Positions 18,308 to 27,654 are shown, counted from the stretch's first letter. The stretch is 64,000 nt of DNA from Allosalinactinospora lopnorensis (GCF_000981225.1 NZ_LAJC01000012.1:24001-88000), one strand, 5' to 3'. The notes: generated from the letters alone by a model not told the origin. Numbers and translations are program-made.

Positions 18308-19036
18308 CTAGGGCATGAACGCTCCTTCGCGCAGGGCGGGAATCTGCTCGCTGGCCTCTTTGACGTCCTTGACCGTGTCGACCCCGCGCCAGAATCCGTC
18401 GATCCGGTAACCGAAAAGCCGCCGCTGCCCGGCCAACTCCGGGAAGGTGGTGGATTCGTGGTCGCCCTTCTCCGGAAGCAGCGGAGTGGTCGCGCGCTCG
18501 AAGACGTAGACACCGGCGTTGATCCAGAAGGGCAGCATCGGGCTCTGAGTGAATCCCTCGATCGTTCCGTCCTCGGTCACGTCGACGATGCCCCAGCTGG
18601 TGCGGTACTGCGTCAGAGCCAGCGTGACCAGGCCGCCCTTCCGCCTGTGGTAGGTGGTGAAGTCGTCCAGCGAGAACCAGGTGAGCACATCGCCGTTGAG
18701 GGCGTAGTAGGGGTCGTCGCCGCCCTTCAGGCCGGACGCGGCGTAGCGCAGTGCACCGCCCCGGCCGAGCGGTTCCTCCTCCACCAGCAGAGTGACCTCC
18801 GGGCCGGCGGTACGGGCGGCCACGTGCTCACGCAGCACCTCCGCCTTGTAACCGCAGGAGACGACCACATGCTCGACGCCGTATCCGGCGAGCCACTCGA
18901 GCTGGTAGTCGATGATCGGGCGGTCGGCGACCTCGACCATGGCCTTGGGGCGGGTGTCGGTGTAGGGCCTCAGGCGGGTCGCCTGGCCGCCGGCCAGGAT
19001 GACGGCCTGACGGAGGGGGGAGGTGGATCCACTCAT
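18308..19036 (-). CDS. Sugar-phosphate nucleotidyltransferase (NDP-sugar pyrophosphorylase family)
   Basis: 242 residues. The N-terminal signature LAGGQATRLRPYTDTRPKAM binds the nucleotide, and ALNGDVLTWF holds a metal-binding Asp. It resembles short mannose-1-phosphate guanylyltransferase or glucose-1-phosphate thymidylyltransferase-like proteins without a C-terminal hexapeptide domain, so it would activate a sugar-1-phosphate with NTP. The sugar cannot be told from sequence. ATG at 19036. It is cotranscribed with the tyrosine phosphatase by position. Confidence 0.8.
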   Translation of the reverse strand: MSGSTSPLRQAVILAGGQATRLRPYTDTRPKAMVEVADRPIIDYQLEWLAGYGVEHVVVSCGYKAEVLREHVAARTAGPEVTLLVEEEPLGRGGALRYAASGLKGGDDPYYALNGDVLTWFSLDDFTTYHRRKGGLVTLALTQYRTSWGIVDVTEDGTIEGFTQSPMLPFWINAGVYVFERATTPLLPEKGDHESTTFPELAGQRRLFGYRIDGFWRGVDTVKDVKEASEQIPALREGAFMP

Positions 19037-19096
19037 GAAGCGGAGGCTAGCAGGACGGTTGCGCGGACGCGGGAAGCGGCGGAGAGGCCGTGCCGG

Positions 19097-21532
19097 TCAC
19101 TCCTGCGTCACCTCGCCGTACGCCTGGCGCAGGTCGGCGCTGGTCACCATGGTCAGCTCGGCGGCCGTGGCCGCGTCCCCCAGTTCCTCCGAGACCCGCA
19201 GGTCCCGGTAGGAGCAGGCCTTCTCGAACAGGGAGCGGGCGAACCGGCCGTTGCCGAGTTCGTCGATCCAGCCGGCCTCGCAGACGTAGCCGAAGATCTG
19301 CCGCAGGTCCTCCCTGGCCGACCCGTCGAACACGTCACCGGTGCGGGCGGCCACGACGTCGGCGATCTCGGTGAGCTCGTCGGGGGTGTAGCTGGGAAAT
19401 CCCACCCGCACGTTGAACCGGGAGGCCAGCCCGGAGTTGCTGGCCAGGAAGCGGTCCATCTCCGCCGGATACCCGGCGAGCACGATCACCAACCGGTTCC
19501 GGTCGTCCTCCGCGCGCTTGAGCAGCGTCTGAATGGCTTCGGCGCCGAACGCGTCGCCGCCGCTGTAGCCCGGGTTGGCCAGCGCGTAGGCCTCGTCGAC
19601 GAACAGCACCCCGCCCAGCGCGCGGTCGACCAGCTTGTTGGTCTTGACCGCTGTGGCCCCCAGATGCTCCCCGACGAGGTCGGCCCGCTGCGCCTCGACG
19701 ACCTCCGCCCGCGTGAGCAGCCCAAGCGCGGCGAACACCCGCCCCAGGATGCGCGCGACCGAGGTCTTGCCGGTCCCGGGCGGCCCGGAGAACACGAAAT
19801 GCCGCATGGGGGGCTGGGTACGCAGCCCCTGCTCCTCGCGGAGCTTGGCGACCTGCAGCTGCGCGACGATCGACCGCACCTGGCGCTTGACTGGTTCCAG
19901 GCCGATCATCCCGTCCAGTTCGGCCAGGGCCTCGGCGACGTCCGGGGTCTCACCGAACCCGGGCAGTCGCGCGGTGAGCTCCTCGTACGCGGTGGCGATG
20001 TCAGGGACGCGCACCGTGACCAGCTCCTCCGGGTCGGGCTGGTGCTCCCCCTTCCCCGAGGTCACGACGCGCACATCGCGGGCCTCGGCGGCCTTCTCCA
20101 CCAGGGAGCGGACGAAGCGGCCGTTGCCGAGCTCGGCGACAACCTCCCGTTGCGCGGCCTGCTCGAACCTGCGGCGCAGCCCCGGCCGCGCCTCGCTGTC
20201 GAGCCGGTCGCCGCGCTGCTCGAACAGGGACTCGGCTATCTGCTGCAGCTCATCGGGGCTGTAGCTGGGGAAGGTGATCCTGGTGGCGAACCGGGATGCC
20301 AGGCCGGGGTTGGAGGCCAGGAAGCGGTCCATCTCCTCCTGGTACCCGGCGAGGATGACGACCAGCCGGTCGCGGTCGTCCTCCGCGCGCTTGAGCAGCG
20401 TCTGCACCGCTTCGTTGCCGAACCGGTCGGGCTGGCCGTCGCCGTCGTTCACCAGGGAGTATGCCTCGTCGACGAACAGCACCCCGCCCAGGGCGCGGTC
20501 GACGAGTTCGTTGGTCTTGATCGCCGTCGCACCGAGGTACTCTCCCACAAGGTCGGCCCGCTGGGCCTCGACCACACGCGGGGTGGGCAGCAGGCCGAAG
20601 GAGTGGAAGATCGTGGCGAGGGTGCGGGCCACACTCGTCTTGCCGGTCCCGGGAGGGCCGGAGAACACCAGGTGACGCAGCGGCTTGTCGACGGAGTAGC
20701 CGGCGTCGGCCCGCAGCCGGGCCGCCTCGATGGATGCCGCGATCGCCCGGACCTGCTGCTTGACCGGGTCCAGCCCGATCATGTCCTCGAGCCGGGCGAG
20801 GGCCTCGTCCACCGGTATCGGTTCCACCTGCTCGTCGTCGCCCTTCGCTGCCTCCTGCTTCGAGACGCCCTCCGCGGCGCGCCCGGTGCCGCGCTCCCGG
20901 CCCGGAGCGGCACCGGCCGGCTCCCTGCCCTGGGGCCCTCCTCCCTCCTGGGCTTCGCTCCGCGGTTGCAGGTCGCGCCGGAACCGGTACGCGGCGACCG
21001 CCCGCCACAGCAGCGCCAGGCCGGCCGCCACCACGGTGCAGACGACCCCCAGGGCGGGCGGCGCGGATGCGGTGAGCATGGCCCCCAAGGCGACGGCGAG
21101 TCCCACGATGAGGGCGACCAGCAGAGCCAGGAGGGTGGTGTGCCAAACGGGGAACTCCCGGATCCGGGTGGCCGCCAGGGAAACCAGCGCCGGCAGGAGT
21201 AAGAGGACCAGCACCGCCGGATCGCCCGCGAGTGGGATCTGGAACAGCGGGAAGGCGACGGCCAGCCAGGCGATGCCCACCAGGACCGTCGCGACGGCTT
21301 CGGTGGAGCGCATCAATGCCGCGAAGACGAGCAGGACCGCGACCGCCACCGAGGTCGCCAGCAGCACCGGAATACCGGTGACAAGGGCGAGCACGGCGGT
21401 GACCGTGACGACGACCAGGCCGGCGACGAGCCGCGAACGCAGCGGGTAACCGTAGTAGGCGGAGCGCAGCCGCTCCAAGGAGGACGTCCGCCCGGAACTC
21501 TCCACGGTCCGGGTCCGGTCGGCGCGCGGCAT
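19097..21532 (-). CDS. Membrane-anchored AAA+ ATPase with two CbxX/CfqX domains
   Basis: 811 residues. Four to six hydrophobic segments (about 32-170) are followed by a charged linker and two AAA+ modules of the CbxX type. Walker A (SGPPGTGKTS) occurs near 291 and again near 582, and Walker B (GVLFVDEAY) follows each. The two modules are highly similar, with LLKRAEDDR and MDRFLASN in both, so this is an internal tandem duplication. Family members remodel protein complexes: Rubisco activase CbbX, or EccA of ESX secretion, which has one such domain. No ESX or Rubisco genes are near, so the client is unknown. ATG at 21532 after GGGGG. Confidence 0.85.
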   Translation of the reverse strand: MPRADRTRTVESSGRTSSLERLRSAYYGYPLRSRLVAGLVVVTVTAVLALVTGIPVLLATSVAVAVLLVFAALMRSTEAVATVLVGIAWLAVAFPLFQIPLAGDPAVLVLLLLPALVSLAATRIREFPVWHTTLLALLVALIVGLAVALGAMLTASAPPALGVVCTVVAAGLALLWRAVAAYRFRRDLQPRSEAQEGGGPQGREPAGAAPGRERGTGRAAEGVSKQEAAKGDDEQVEPIPVDEALARLEDMIGLDPVKQQVRAIAASIEAARLRADAGYSVDKPLRHLVFSGPPGTGKTSVARTLATIFHSFGLLPTPRVVEAQRADLVGEYLGATAIKTNELVDRALGGVLFVDEAYSLVNDGDGQPDRFGNEAVQTLLKRAEDDRDRLVVILAGYQEEMDRFLASNPGLASRFATRITFPSYSPDELQQIAESLFEQRGDRLDSEARPGLRRRFEQAAQREVVAELGNGRFVRSLVEKAAEARDVRVVTSGKGEHQPDPEELVTVRVPDIATAYEELTARLPGFGETPDVAEALAELDGMIGLEPVKRQVRSIVAQLQVAKLREEQGLRTQPPMRHFVFSGPPGTGKTSVARILGRVFAALGLLTRAEVVEAQRADLVGEHLGATAVKTNKLVDRALGGVLFVDEAYALANPGYSGGDAFGAEAIQTLLKRAEDDRNRLVIVLAGYPAEMDRFLASNSGLASRFNVRVGFPSYTPDELTEIADVVAARTGDVFDGSAREDLRQIFGYVCEAGWIDELGNGRFARSLFEKACSYRDLRVSEELGDAATAAELTMVTSADLRQAYGEVTQE

Positions 21533-21762
21533 CCTGCCCCCTTATCCCCGTCGTGCCCGGCCCGGCGACGATGTCAGCCGCCTCGCTGTCACCTGTTTTC
21601 CGTAATGTCCGCGTCAGCCCCAGGCCCGGCGGCCCGCGGCCGTGTCCCATCCTGCCGTCAGTCGCCGGTTTTCCTCGGTACTGATGCCCCGTAACGGTCC
21701 GGCGTGTCGCATCCGTCCAGACGTTGTACACCACACACGCCGCTGGGATGAACGATTCGAGA

Positions 21763-22455
21763 CTAGACCAGGGGGAGTTGGCCGTTGGGTCCCGGTCGCG
21801 GCTTCCTGAGATGCCTCCATTCGGGCAGAGCGTCGAGGTAGGCCCAACTCAGCCGGTGGTGCGGGGTGGGGCCGCACTCCGCGAGCGCCGCGCGGTGGGC
21901 GGGCGAGGGGTAGCCCGCGGCCGTCGCGAAACCGTAGCCGGGAAACGCCGGGTCGAGCTCGGCCATGTAGGAGTCGCGGTGCACCTTGGCCAGGATCGAC
22001 GCCGCCGCGACGCTCACGCAGGACAGGTCGGCCTGGACCTGGGTCCGCACGTTCCACGGGCGGCCCAGGTAATCGTGCTTGCCGTCGAGGATGACGGCGT
22101 CGGGCCGCTCGCGGAGCCCTTCCAGCGCGCGAAGGGCGGCGCGGCGCAGCGCTTCGGTCAGGCCGACCTCGTCGACCTCATCGGGAGCGGCCCGGCCGAG
22201 GGCATGGTCGCACACCCATGGACGGACCTTCTCTTCCATGGCCACGCGCTGCTTCGGAGTGAGCTTCTTGGAGTCGGTCAGCCCTTCGGGGGGATCGGAT
22301 CCGTCGGTCACCGCGGCGCAGACCACGACAGGTCCGGCCCAGGCCCCGCGCCCGACCTCGTCGATACCGGCGATGAGCGCCGCGCCGTTCCCGGAGAGTT
22401 CGTTCTCCAGCGCGTAGGTCGGCGGCTCGACAGCGGAGGAGGCTGAAGTGGTCAC
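21763..22455 (-). CDS. rnhB: Ribonuclease HII
   Basis: 230 residues. It cleaves RNA in RNA-DNA hybrids and starts removal of single ribonucleotides from DNA. The catalytic motif [17 protein letters not shown] is near residue 30, DSKKL follows, and ILDGKHDYL and SIVAK-like [10 protein letters not shown] carry the remaining acidic and lysine residues. GTG at 22455 with GGGTGGGG upstream is preferred over the longer frame to 22509. It diverges from the DoxX-like gene. Confidence 0.93.
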   Translation of the reverse strand: MTTSASSAVEPPTYALENELSGNGAALIAGIDEVGRGAWAGPVVVCAAVTDGSDPPEGLTDSKKLTPKQRVAMEEKVRPWVCDHALGRAAPDEVDEVGLTEALRRAALRALEGLRERPDAVILDGKHDYLGRPWNVRTQVQADLSCVSVAAASILAKVHRDSYMAELDPAFPGYGFATAAGYPSPAHRAALAECGPTPHHRLSWAYLDALPEWRHLRKPRPGPNGQLPLV

Positions 22456-22596
22456 GCGCCCCACCCTAGTGGCCCGTCCGCCGGGTGCTCGCCCCGGTTC
22501 AGCGCGCATTCGGCGATCCCCGCGTGTGGCACGCGAACAATTTCGCCGCTTTAGGTAGCTTCCTGTTGACCGACGGTGTTGAGGGGGTGGTCAAGC

Positions 22597-23169
22597 GTGA
22601 AGTGGGGCATGCGGCGGTCCATTGGTGGCTACCGCGGGACGTTGTACGACATCACGACCCTGGCACTCCGGCTCGGGGTGGGCCTGCTGTTCACCCGGCA
22701 CGCCTGGCGGAGCATCGGGGGCGGTCCCGTCGATCCCCTTACGGTCGAGCGGCTGTCGGCGGTCGGGGTTCCCGCCCCCGAAACCGTGGCCACGGTCCTG
22801 CCGCACGTCCAGCTGGCGTGCGCGACCGCTTTCGTACTGGGACTGCTGACACCACTGTCCGGAACAATATTGGCGGCGCTCGGCGCAGGAGTCCTCTGGC
22901 TGGCCTGGATCGCGGAACCGCCTCTGTCCCCCGCCACCGCACCGGCGTTCCTCGTCCTGGCCGTGACGGCCTGTCTGCTTCCAGCGGTGCACACCGGACG
23001 CCTGGCAGTGGATCACCTGGCGTTCTCCCGGCCCTCATCGCCGCGGCATCGGATAGCCGCGAGACGATCACCGCGAACCCCGCCTCCTTCCCCCAAACGG
23101 CCCGAAGAGGCCCCGGCCCTCCCCTATCCTGAAGAACAGGCCGCCGTCGGGCGGCCTTCGCAAACTTGA
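22597..23169 (+). CDS. DoxX-like integral membrane protein
   Basis: 190 residues with four hydrophobic segments (about 15-35, 60-85, 88-105, 110-130). The start (ITTLALRLGVGLLFTRHAW) and FVLGLLTPLSGTILAALGAG are typical of the DoxX/SURF4-type family, which is linked to membrane redox and stress functions but has no defined reaction. GTG at 22597 follows GAGGGGGTGG. The last 50 residues are Pro/Arg-rich and unlike the family, and a terminator hairpin lies within the last codons, so the frame may have lost its original stop. Confidence 0.75.
   Translation: MKWGMRRSIGGYRGTLYDITTLALRLGVGLLFTRHAWRSIGGGPVDPLTVERLSAVGVPAPETVATVLPHVQLACATAFVLGLLTPLSGTILAALGAGVLWLAWIAEPPLSPATAPAFLVLAVTACLLPAVHTGRLAVDHLAFSRPSSPRHRIAARRSPRTPPPSPKRPEEAPALPYPEEQAAVGRPSQT
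23138..23157 (+). terminator. Hairpin at the end of the DoxX-like gene
   Basis: AGGCCGCC (23138-23145), a GTCG loop and GGCGGCCT (23150-23157) form a compact stable stem. It lies 12 bases before the annotated stop of the DoxX-like frame rather than after it. Confidence 0.5.
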
Positions 23170-23237
23170 CGCGGCCGCCGGGGCCCGTCCCGCGTCGGCC
23201 TCGTACGAGAACACGGAATCGGTGGGGGAACATTCGT

Positions 23238-23930
23238 ATGTCCGCCGCAGCCCCCATGTCCGGCCAGGAACCGGGCGATGGGGCCGCGCAGAGCGCCGAG
23301 GGCGACTCGGTCGCGAAGCTGATCGAGATCGCGCACAAACCCACGCTCGGCGAGCGCCTCATCGCCTGGGCGTCGCGCCCGCCCGGTCGTCTCTACCTGC
23401 CCGCGTGCGTATTCGTCGGGTTGGTCCTGCTGCACGAGGACAGCATGCCGGGCGGCCACCTGTCCAGCTGGCTGATCGGAATGGGCGGCGGGGCCGTTCT
23501 GGCCGCTATGGGTGCGCTGCGGCTGGGGATCGCGTTGACGGTGGCCCGCCCGATGATCCGCTACTACTGGCTGCGTTGGGTCACGGCACCGGTGATAGCG
23601 GTGCTGACGATCGTGCTGGCGGTGACCGACCTCCCACTGCAGGCGCGCGTCGAGGTCTCCTCCGACTCCCTGGTGGAGGTGCGCGACACCGCCAACCGCT
23701 CCACCACGATCCCGATGAACGGGACGTGGGCCGGGCTGTACCCGCTCAAAGCCGTGTCCGTCACCGACGGCGTCACGCGATACACGGTGCAGGGGGCGGG
23801 GCTGCTGAACGCGTCGTCGGGGCTCGCCCACAGCCCAGAGTCACTGCCCACCGACGTCTTCGTCCGGGGGCATGGCGGCGTCGTCTACGAGCACATCTCC
23901 GGCGACTGGTACTCCTGGAGCGAGTACTGA
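23238..23930 (+). CDS. Integral membrane protein of unknown function
   Basis: 230 residues. Three hydrophobic segments are visible (about 50-65, 76-100 and 110-135: WVTAPVIAVLTIVLAVTDLP), followed by a C-terminal domain of about 100 residues, probably outside the membrane, with VEVRDTANRSTTIPMNGTW. I recognise no family. ATG at 23238 lies 7 bases after GTGGGGG; upstream codons in frame lack a ribosome binding site. It stands alone between the DoxX-like gene and a very small gene. Confidence 0.65.
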   Translation: MSAAAPMSGQEPGDGAAQSAEGDSVAKLIEIAHKPTLGERLIAWASRPPGRLYLPACVFVGLVLLHEDSMPGGHLSSWLIGMGGGAVLAAMGALRLGIALTVARPMIRYYWLRWVTAPVIAVLTIVLAVTDLPLQARVEVSSDSLVEVRDTANRSTTIPMNGTWAGLYPLKAVSVTDGVTRYTVQGAGLLNASSGLAHSPESLPTDVFVRGHGGVVYEHISGDWYSWSEY

Positions 23931-24069
23931 ACCCGCGCGCGTCCAGCCCTGACCGTGCTCCGGCTCACGCCCGGTTTTCCTCTTCACGCACTGAGCACTA
24001 ACCCGGTTCTTGTATCAGTCCGGTAAACATGGGTGGAGTCGCGGACCGGCCGCAGGGAACGAGAGTGCG

Positions 24070-24261
24070 ATGACAGAATTCATGACGACGCTGCATTTGC
24101 GCATATACGACGCGGTTATGGCGTTCCAGCGCGCCCACTCCCGAGGCGACGAGGACCTGTGTCTCGTCCAGCTCGGCGAGATCGAGGATCTCGTGGAGAT
24201 AGCGGCGCGCCACGGCGTGGACATCGACAGCGGCTACCAGGCTCTCGAACACGCCGCGTGA
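24070..24261 (+). CDS. Small acidic protein of unknown function
   Basis: 63 residues, mostly helical and acidic (HSRGDEDLCLVQLGEIEDLV). Codon bias is good and ATG at 24070 has GAGAG 5 bases upstream. No domain is recognised. A 16-bp perfect inverted repeat begins 38 bases after the stop and may terminate it. Confidence 0.5.
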   Translation: MTEFMTTLHLRIYDAVMAFQRAHSRGDEDLCLVQLGEIEDLVEIAARHGVDIDSGYQALEHAA

Positions 24262-24299
24262 CGAGGCGGGCCGGAAACGAAGTCAAGAATGCTCCAATA

Positions 24300-24354
24300 A
24301 TTGTTCCCGGATTCCTGGCATCACCTCTTGGAGGCGGCGGAATCCGGGAACAAT
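24300..24354. repeat. Perfect 16-bp inverted repeat
   Basis: ATTGTTCCCGGATTCC (24300-24315) and GGAATCCGGGAACAAT (24339-24354) are exact complements around a 23-base loop that itself holds CCTC/GGAGG. It lies in a 297-base gap between convergent genes (24262-24558) where base composition is lower in G/C than around. It may be a bidirectional terminator or a mobile palindromic element. I see nothing else in the gap. Confidence 0.65.
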
Positions 24355-24558
24355 CTCCCCCCGATACAGCGACCCTACTCGGCGTCGATTAAAGGCCGGG
24401 TAATGATGAATCCAAACTCGCGCCATACCGGGTGAAATCCAGCGGCGGGACCTATTGCCGCCGGACGCGGGAACCGTTTCCTCCCGCATGAGCGCCTCCG
24501 AACACGGACCGGGGCGGGTGCGAACCCGGCGCGCTGCCGCCCCCGCCCCGTCCATGTG

Positions 24559-26007
24559 TCACGTACGGCGCCGCTGCCGGCCGGCGGCCTGCTGTCCCTG
24601 CTGGTGTTCCTGGGTCATCTGCTGCTGGCGCTCGGCCGCCGCGGCCACCGCCCCCTGGACCTGAGTGAACTCGTCGGCGGGCTCCTCCGAGCGCCCCCCG
24701 CTGTTCCTCGTGGGGCCGAGCGAGGCCCGCCCGTCCGAGCGCCGGTCGCCGATGTTCGGCAGTAGCTGCGCCAGGAGCAGGGTGGACAGCGCCGAGGAGT
24801 CCCCGCCGCCTTCTTCGGCGTGGACCACCACGGGCTGCGGAGCCTTCTCGGCGAGGACGGCGCCCACATCGAGCCGCCGGCGGGCCAGCTCGTACCGGAG
24901 CACTGCGCGGTTGTCCCGGTAGGAGGTGGCGAGGTGGCGCTGCGCCTTGGCTTCGTTCTGCGCGGCCACCAGGTCGGAGCGGCCGCGCGTCTCGATCTCA
25001 TAGCGGACCCGCTGCGCCTCGGTCTCCTGCTCCTCCAGCATCTGCGCGACGTCCTTGCGTGCCTTGTTCAGCGCCGCGTTGACCTCGACGATCTTCGCGT
25101 CGCGGGTCTTCTTGGAACGCTCGATGTCCATGAGCAGGGTGTCGATGCGGCGCTTGCGGGTGAGCTCCCACTCCTGCTCGTAGGCGACCAGCTCCTTGGC
25201 CACCCGCTCGCGGGTGGCCAGGTGCTGCTGGTACTGGCTGGGCAGCTGCACATCGGGGATGTTGCAGCCCATGATCTCCACTCCGTAGCGCTCCAACTGC
25301 CGGTTGAGCAGCTGCTGCATGTCAGCGACATCGGATCCGCGCAGATCGTAGGCGCTCTCGGTCCGCACCTGCCGGCTCCGCTGCCGGATCGCGTCCTGCA
25401 CCGCGTTGGACAGCACCAGGTCGAAGTTGCTGGCACCGATGGTGCGTACGAACCGGACCGCGTTCTCGATCTTGAACTTGAGGAAGAACTCGATGGACTT
25501 CAGCGGCACGTTCTCGTGCGTGGGGCAGGCGAGGACGGGCGCCGTGTACGGAAACTCCGTCGAGGTGTCCACGACGAAGTCCACCCGCGACCACGGGTGC
25601 CACAGGTAGTGCCGGCCCGGTTCGAGCGTCCCGACGACCTCGCCGTAACGGGTGAGGACGCCCGTGGTGCCCTGTTCGATCTCCACGATCGACGACCGCC
25701 ACCACCAGAGCAGCCCACCGAAGAGCGCGGCGAGCGCGAGCAGCAGGAACGGGATCGCGAGGAACCTCAGGTCCGCGGCGGCCGTGTTCCCGATGATCGC
25801 GACGACCAGCGCCGTGAGCAGCATGTACAGCGCGACCCAGATCAGGATGATCCACGTGAGTCCGCGGCTGTCGCGCGGGATGACAACAGGGACGAGTGCG
25901 CCCTGGTCGCCACCGCGCAGCAGGCGGGCGATGTCGCCCCAGGAGGCCAGCGACTCCTTGATGCTGGAGCCGCCGCGGCCCGACTGTGTCGGCGTCGGCT
26001 GGTTCAT
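24559..26007 (-). CDS. SPFH/band 7 domain membrane protein (second of pair)
   Basis: 482 residues. Two hydrophobic segments (about 50-72 and 80-100, ending LLWWWRSS) precede an SPFH domain (about 102-290) that starts IVEIEQGTTGVLTRYGEVVG. A charged helical region follows (VAYEQEWELTRKRRIDTLLM, then ARKDVAQMLEEQETEAQRVR), likely a coiled coil, and the tail is rich in Gln, Arg and Gly. SPFH proteins form large rings that define membrane microdomains. The ATG directly follows the TAG of the upstream SPFH gene (TAGATG), so translation is probably coupled and the two proteins probably co-assemble. Confidence 0.85.
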   Translation of the reverse strand: MNQPTPTQSGRGGSSIKESLASWGDIARLLRGGDQGALVPVVIPRDSRGLTWIILIWVALYMLLTALVVAIIGNTAAADLRFLAIPFLLLALAALFGGLLWWWRSSIVEIEQGTTGVLTRYGEVVGTLEPGRHYLWHPWSRVDFVVDTSTEFPYTAPVLACPTHENVPLKSIEFFLKFKIENAVRFVRTIGASNFDLVLSNAVQDAIRQRSRQVRTESAYDLRGSDVADMQQLLNRQLERYGVEIMGCNIPDVQLPSQYQQHLATRERVAKELVAYEQEWELTRKRRIDTLLMDIERSKKTRDAKIVEVNAALNKARKDVAQMLEEQETEAQRVRYEIETRGRSDLVAAQNEAKAQRHLATSYRDNRAVLRYELARRRLDVGAVLAEKAPQPVVVHAEEGGGDSSALSTLLLAQLLPNIGDRRSDGRASLGPTRNSGGRSEEPADEFTQVQGAVAAAAERQQQMTQEHQQGQQAAGRQRRRT

Positions 26008-27654
26008 CTACCGGCCTCCCTCGTGCGTGTCGTCGACGACCGCGCTCAGCCGCTCGTCGATGGAGTTGTCGGACACCGACTGGCGGATCTCCTCGACACG
26101 GTCGGCGCCGGGAACGTCGTCGGCCTCCGGTTCGGCGGGAGCCACCGTCCGCTCCTCGATCTCCAGGAGTTCGGTGATCTCGGCCTGGCGCTCGGAGATG
26201 CGCTCGGAGATCTCGTTGAGCCGGGAGCGGATGGCCGCCATGTCCTCCTCGGAGAACAGCGTGCTGTCGGTCTCGCCGATAAGGCCCTGCGCAATCCGCA
26301 GGAAGTTGACGCTGGAGTCGTCCCCGCCGCTGATCCGCAGCACCTGGGGCAGGCTCTCGGCCACGGCCTCCAGCTTGTCCAGCAGGTCCTTTTGGTAGCG
26401 GTAGTTGAGGATCTCGGGCGCCTCGGCGGCGCTGACCGCCCGGATGTCCAGGGCCTGCGCCTCCAGCAGTGCCGCGTTGGCATTCGCCTCGCTCTCGGCC
26501 TCGACGAAGCGTTCACGGGCCTTCGCGCGGGCGCGGTTGGTCTCACGCTCCAGGGCGGTGTCCATCTGCGCCTGGTACTGGGCGATGTCGGCCTGGATCG
26601 CCGACAGCGTCTCGTTGAGGGAGGCGAGCTCCTTGTTCAGGTCGCCCTCGTTCTGCTCCTTGCGGAGCTGGAGCTCGTACTCGTAGGTGTAGGCCTCTTT
26701 CGCGACGCGCACCATCTCCGGTGCGGCGAGGTCCATCCGGTACTCCTGGCCGGAGGGCTCGGCGTGCGTGATGTTGGCGTTGGTGAGCCGGACCGCCGGG
26801 AGGAACTGCTGATTGAGCTGTTCGAGCAGGCGCTCGGAGTTCTCGCCGACCATGTCGTAGATCTCCGCCGCCTGCTGGTCGTAGATGAGGCTGCGCGTGG
26901 TCTCGCTGATGGCGTTGTTCAGTTTCTCCTCGAAGCCCTGCACGGCGCCGAGCACGAAGATGAACTCGCCGGGGTTCTCGATCTTGAACTGCACGAACAG
27001 ATCCACCGATGCCTTGACCCCGCTCTTGGTGGGTGCCTCGCGGATCGGCGCGTTGAACGGGTACTCCCGGGTGGTGTTGACGATGTAGGAGACCCGCTTC
27101 CACGGATTGAACAGCGTGACCCGTCCGGGGCCGACGATCTCCTCCAGCTTGCCGAACTTGGTGATCAGCGCCTGGCAGCCATCGGGCACCATGACCATGC
27201 CCTGGCGCCACCACATGAACGCGGCGACGCCGAGCGTGACGACCCAGTAGTGCAGACCGAAGAACGGGTTGAGGAGGACCCCTGTCGCCAGGGAAAGGGG
27301 GAAGGTGGCCACCGAGCCGAAGAGCCCGACGACGACCAGCAGGATGGCGGGCAGCATGGCGGTGAGGGTGCGGCCACGCGGGATCACCATCGGGCAGATG
27401 ACGTGCACCGAGCCGCTGCGGTTCTGCTCGAACGAACTGCGGTTGAGTACCTCGCCGGCATTGTCGAGAGAGCTGGTCTGCTGCTCGATCCGCGTCCCTA
27501 CTGAGGCCCCCTGGTCACGGGCGGCGAGGAAGTCCCCCGGGTCGAGCCCGGTCCCCTCGGCCCCCTCCCTGAACGCGCCGGCGACCGTCTCCAGCGACTC
27601 GCCCTCTTGGACGGCCCTCTCGGCGGCTCCGCGCACTGTCTGAGCGAAGGACAT
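26008..27654 (-). CDS. SPFH/band 7 domain membrane protein (first of pair)
   Basis: 548 residues. An N-terminal cytosolic helical region (1-95) precedes two hydrophobic segments (about 98-118 and 130-148), an SPFH domain (about 150-335, with GVKASVDLFVQFKIENPGEF) and a long acidic coiled coil (about 335-440). The C-terminal 100 residues are acidic. ATG at 27654 has AAGGAG 10 bases upstream; earlier in-frame codons lack homology. Together with the next gene it forms a two-gene operon, probably encoding a hetero-oligomeric flotillin-like scaffold. No NfeD-type protease gene is adjacent. Confidence 0.85.
   Translation of the reverse strand: MSFAQTVRGAAERAVQEGESLETVAGAFREGAEGTGLDPGDFLAARDQGASVGTRIEQQTSSLDNAGEVLNRSSFEQNRSGSVHVICPMVIPRGRTLTAMLPAILLVVVGLFGSVATFPLSLATGVLLNPFFGLHYWVVTLGVAAFMWWRQGMVMVPDGCQALITKFGKLEEIVGPGRVTLFNPWKRVSYIVNTTREYPFNAPIREAPTKSGVKASVDLFVQFKIENPGEFIFVLGAVQGFEEKLNNAISETTRSLIYDQQAAEIYDMVGENSERLLEQLNQQFLPAVRLTNANITHAEPSGQEYRMDLAAPEMVRVAKEAYTYEYELQLRKEQNEGDLNKELASLNETLSAIQADIAQYQAQMDTALERETNRARAKARERFVEAESEANANAALLEAQALDIRAVSAAEAPEILNYRYQKDLLDKLEAVAESLPQVLRISGGDDSSVNFLRIAQGLIGETDSTLFSEEDMAAIRSRLNEISERISERQAEITELLEIEERTVAPAEPEADDVPGADRVEEIRQSVSDNSIDERLSAVVDDTHEGGR

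Noticed and set aside
24283-24555. A 90-residue reverse frame across the 16-bp inverted repeat.
   Set aside because: Its coding runs through both arms of the repeat, codon bias is poor and no ribosome binding site is present.
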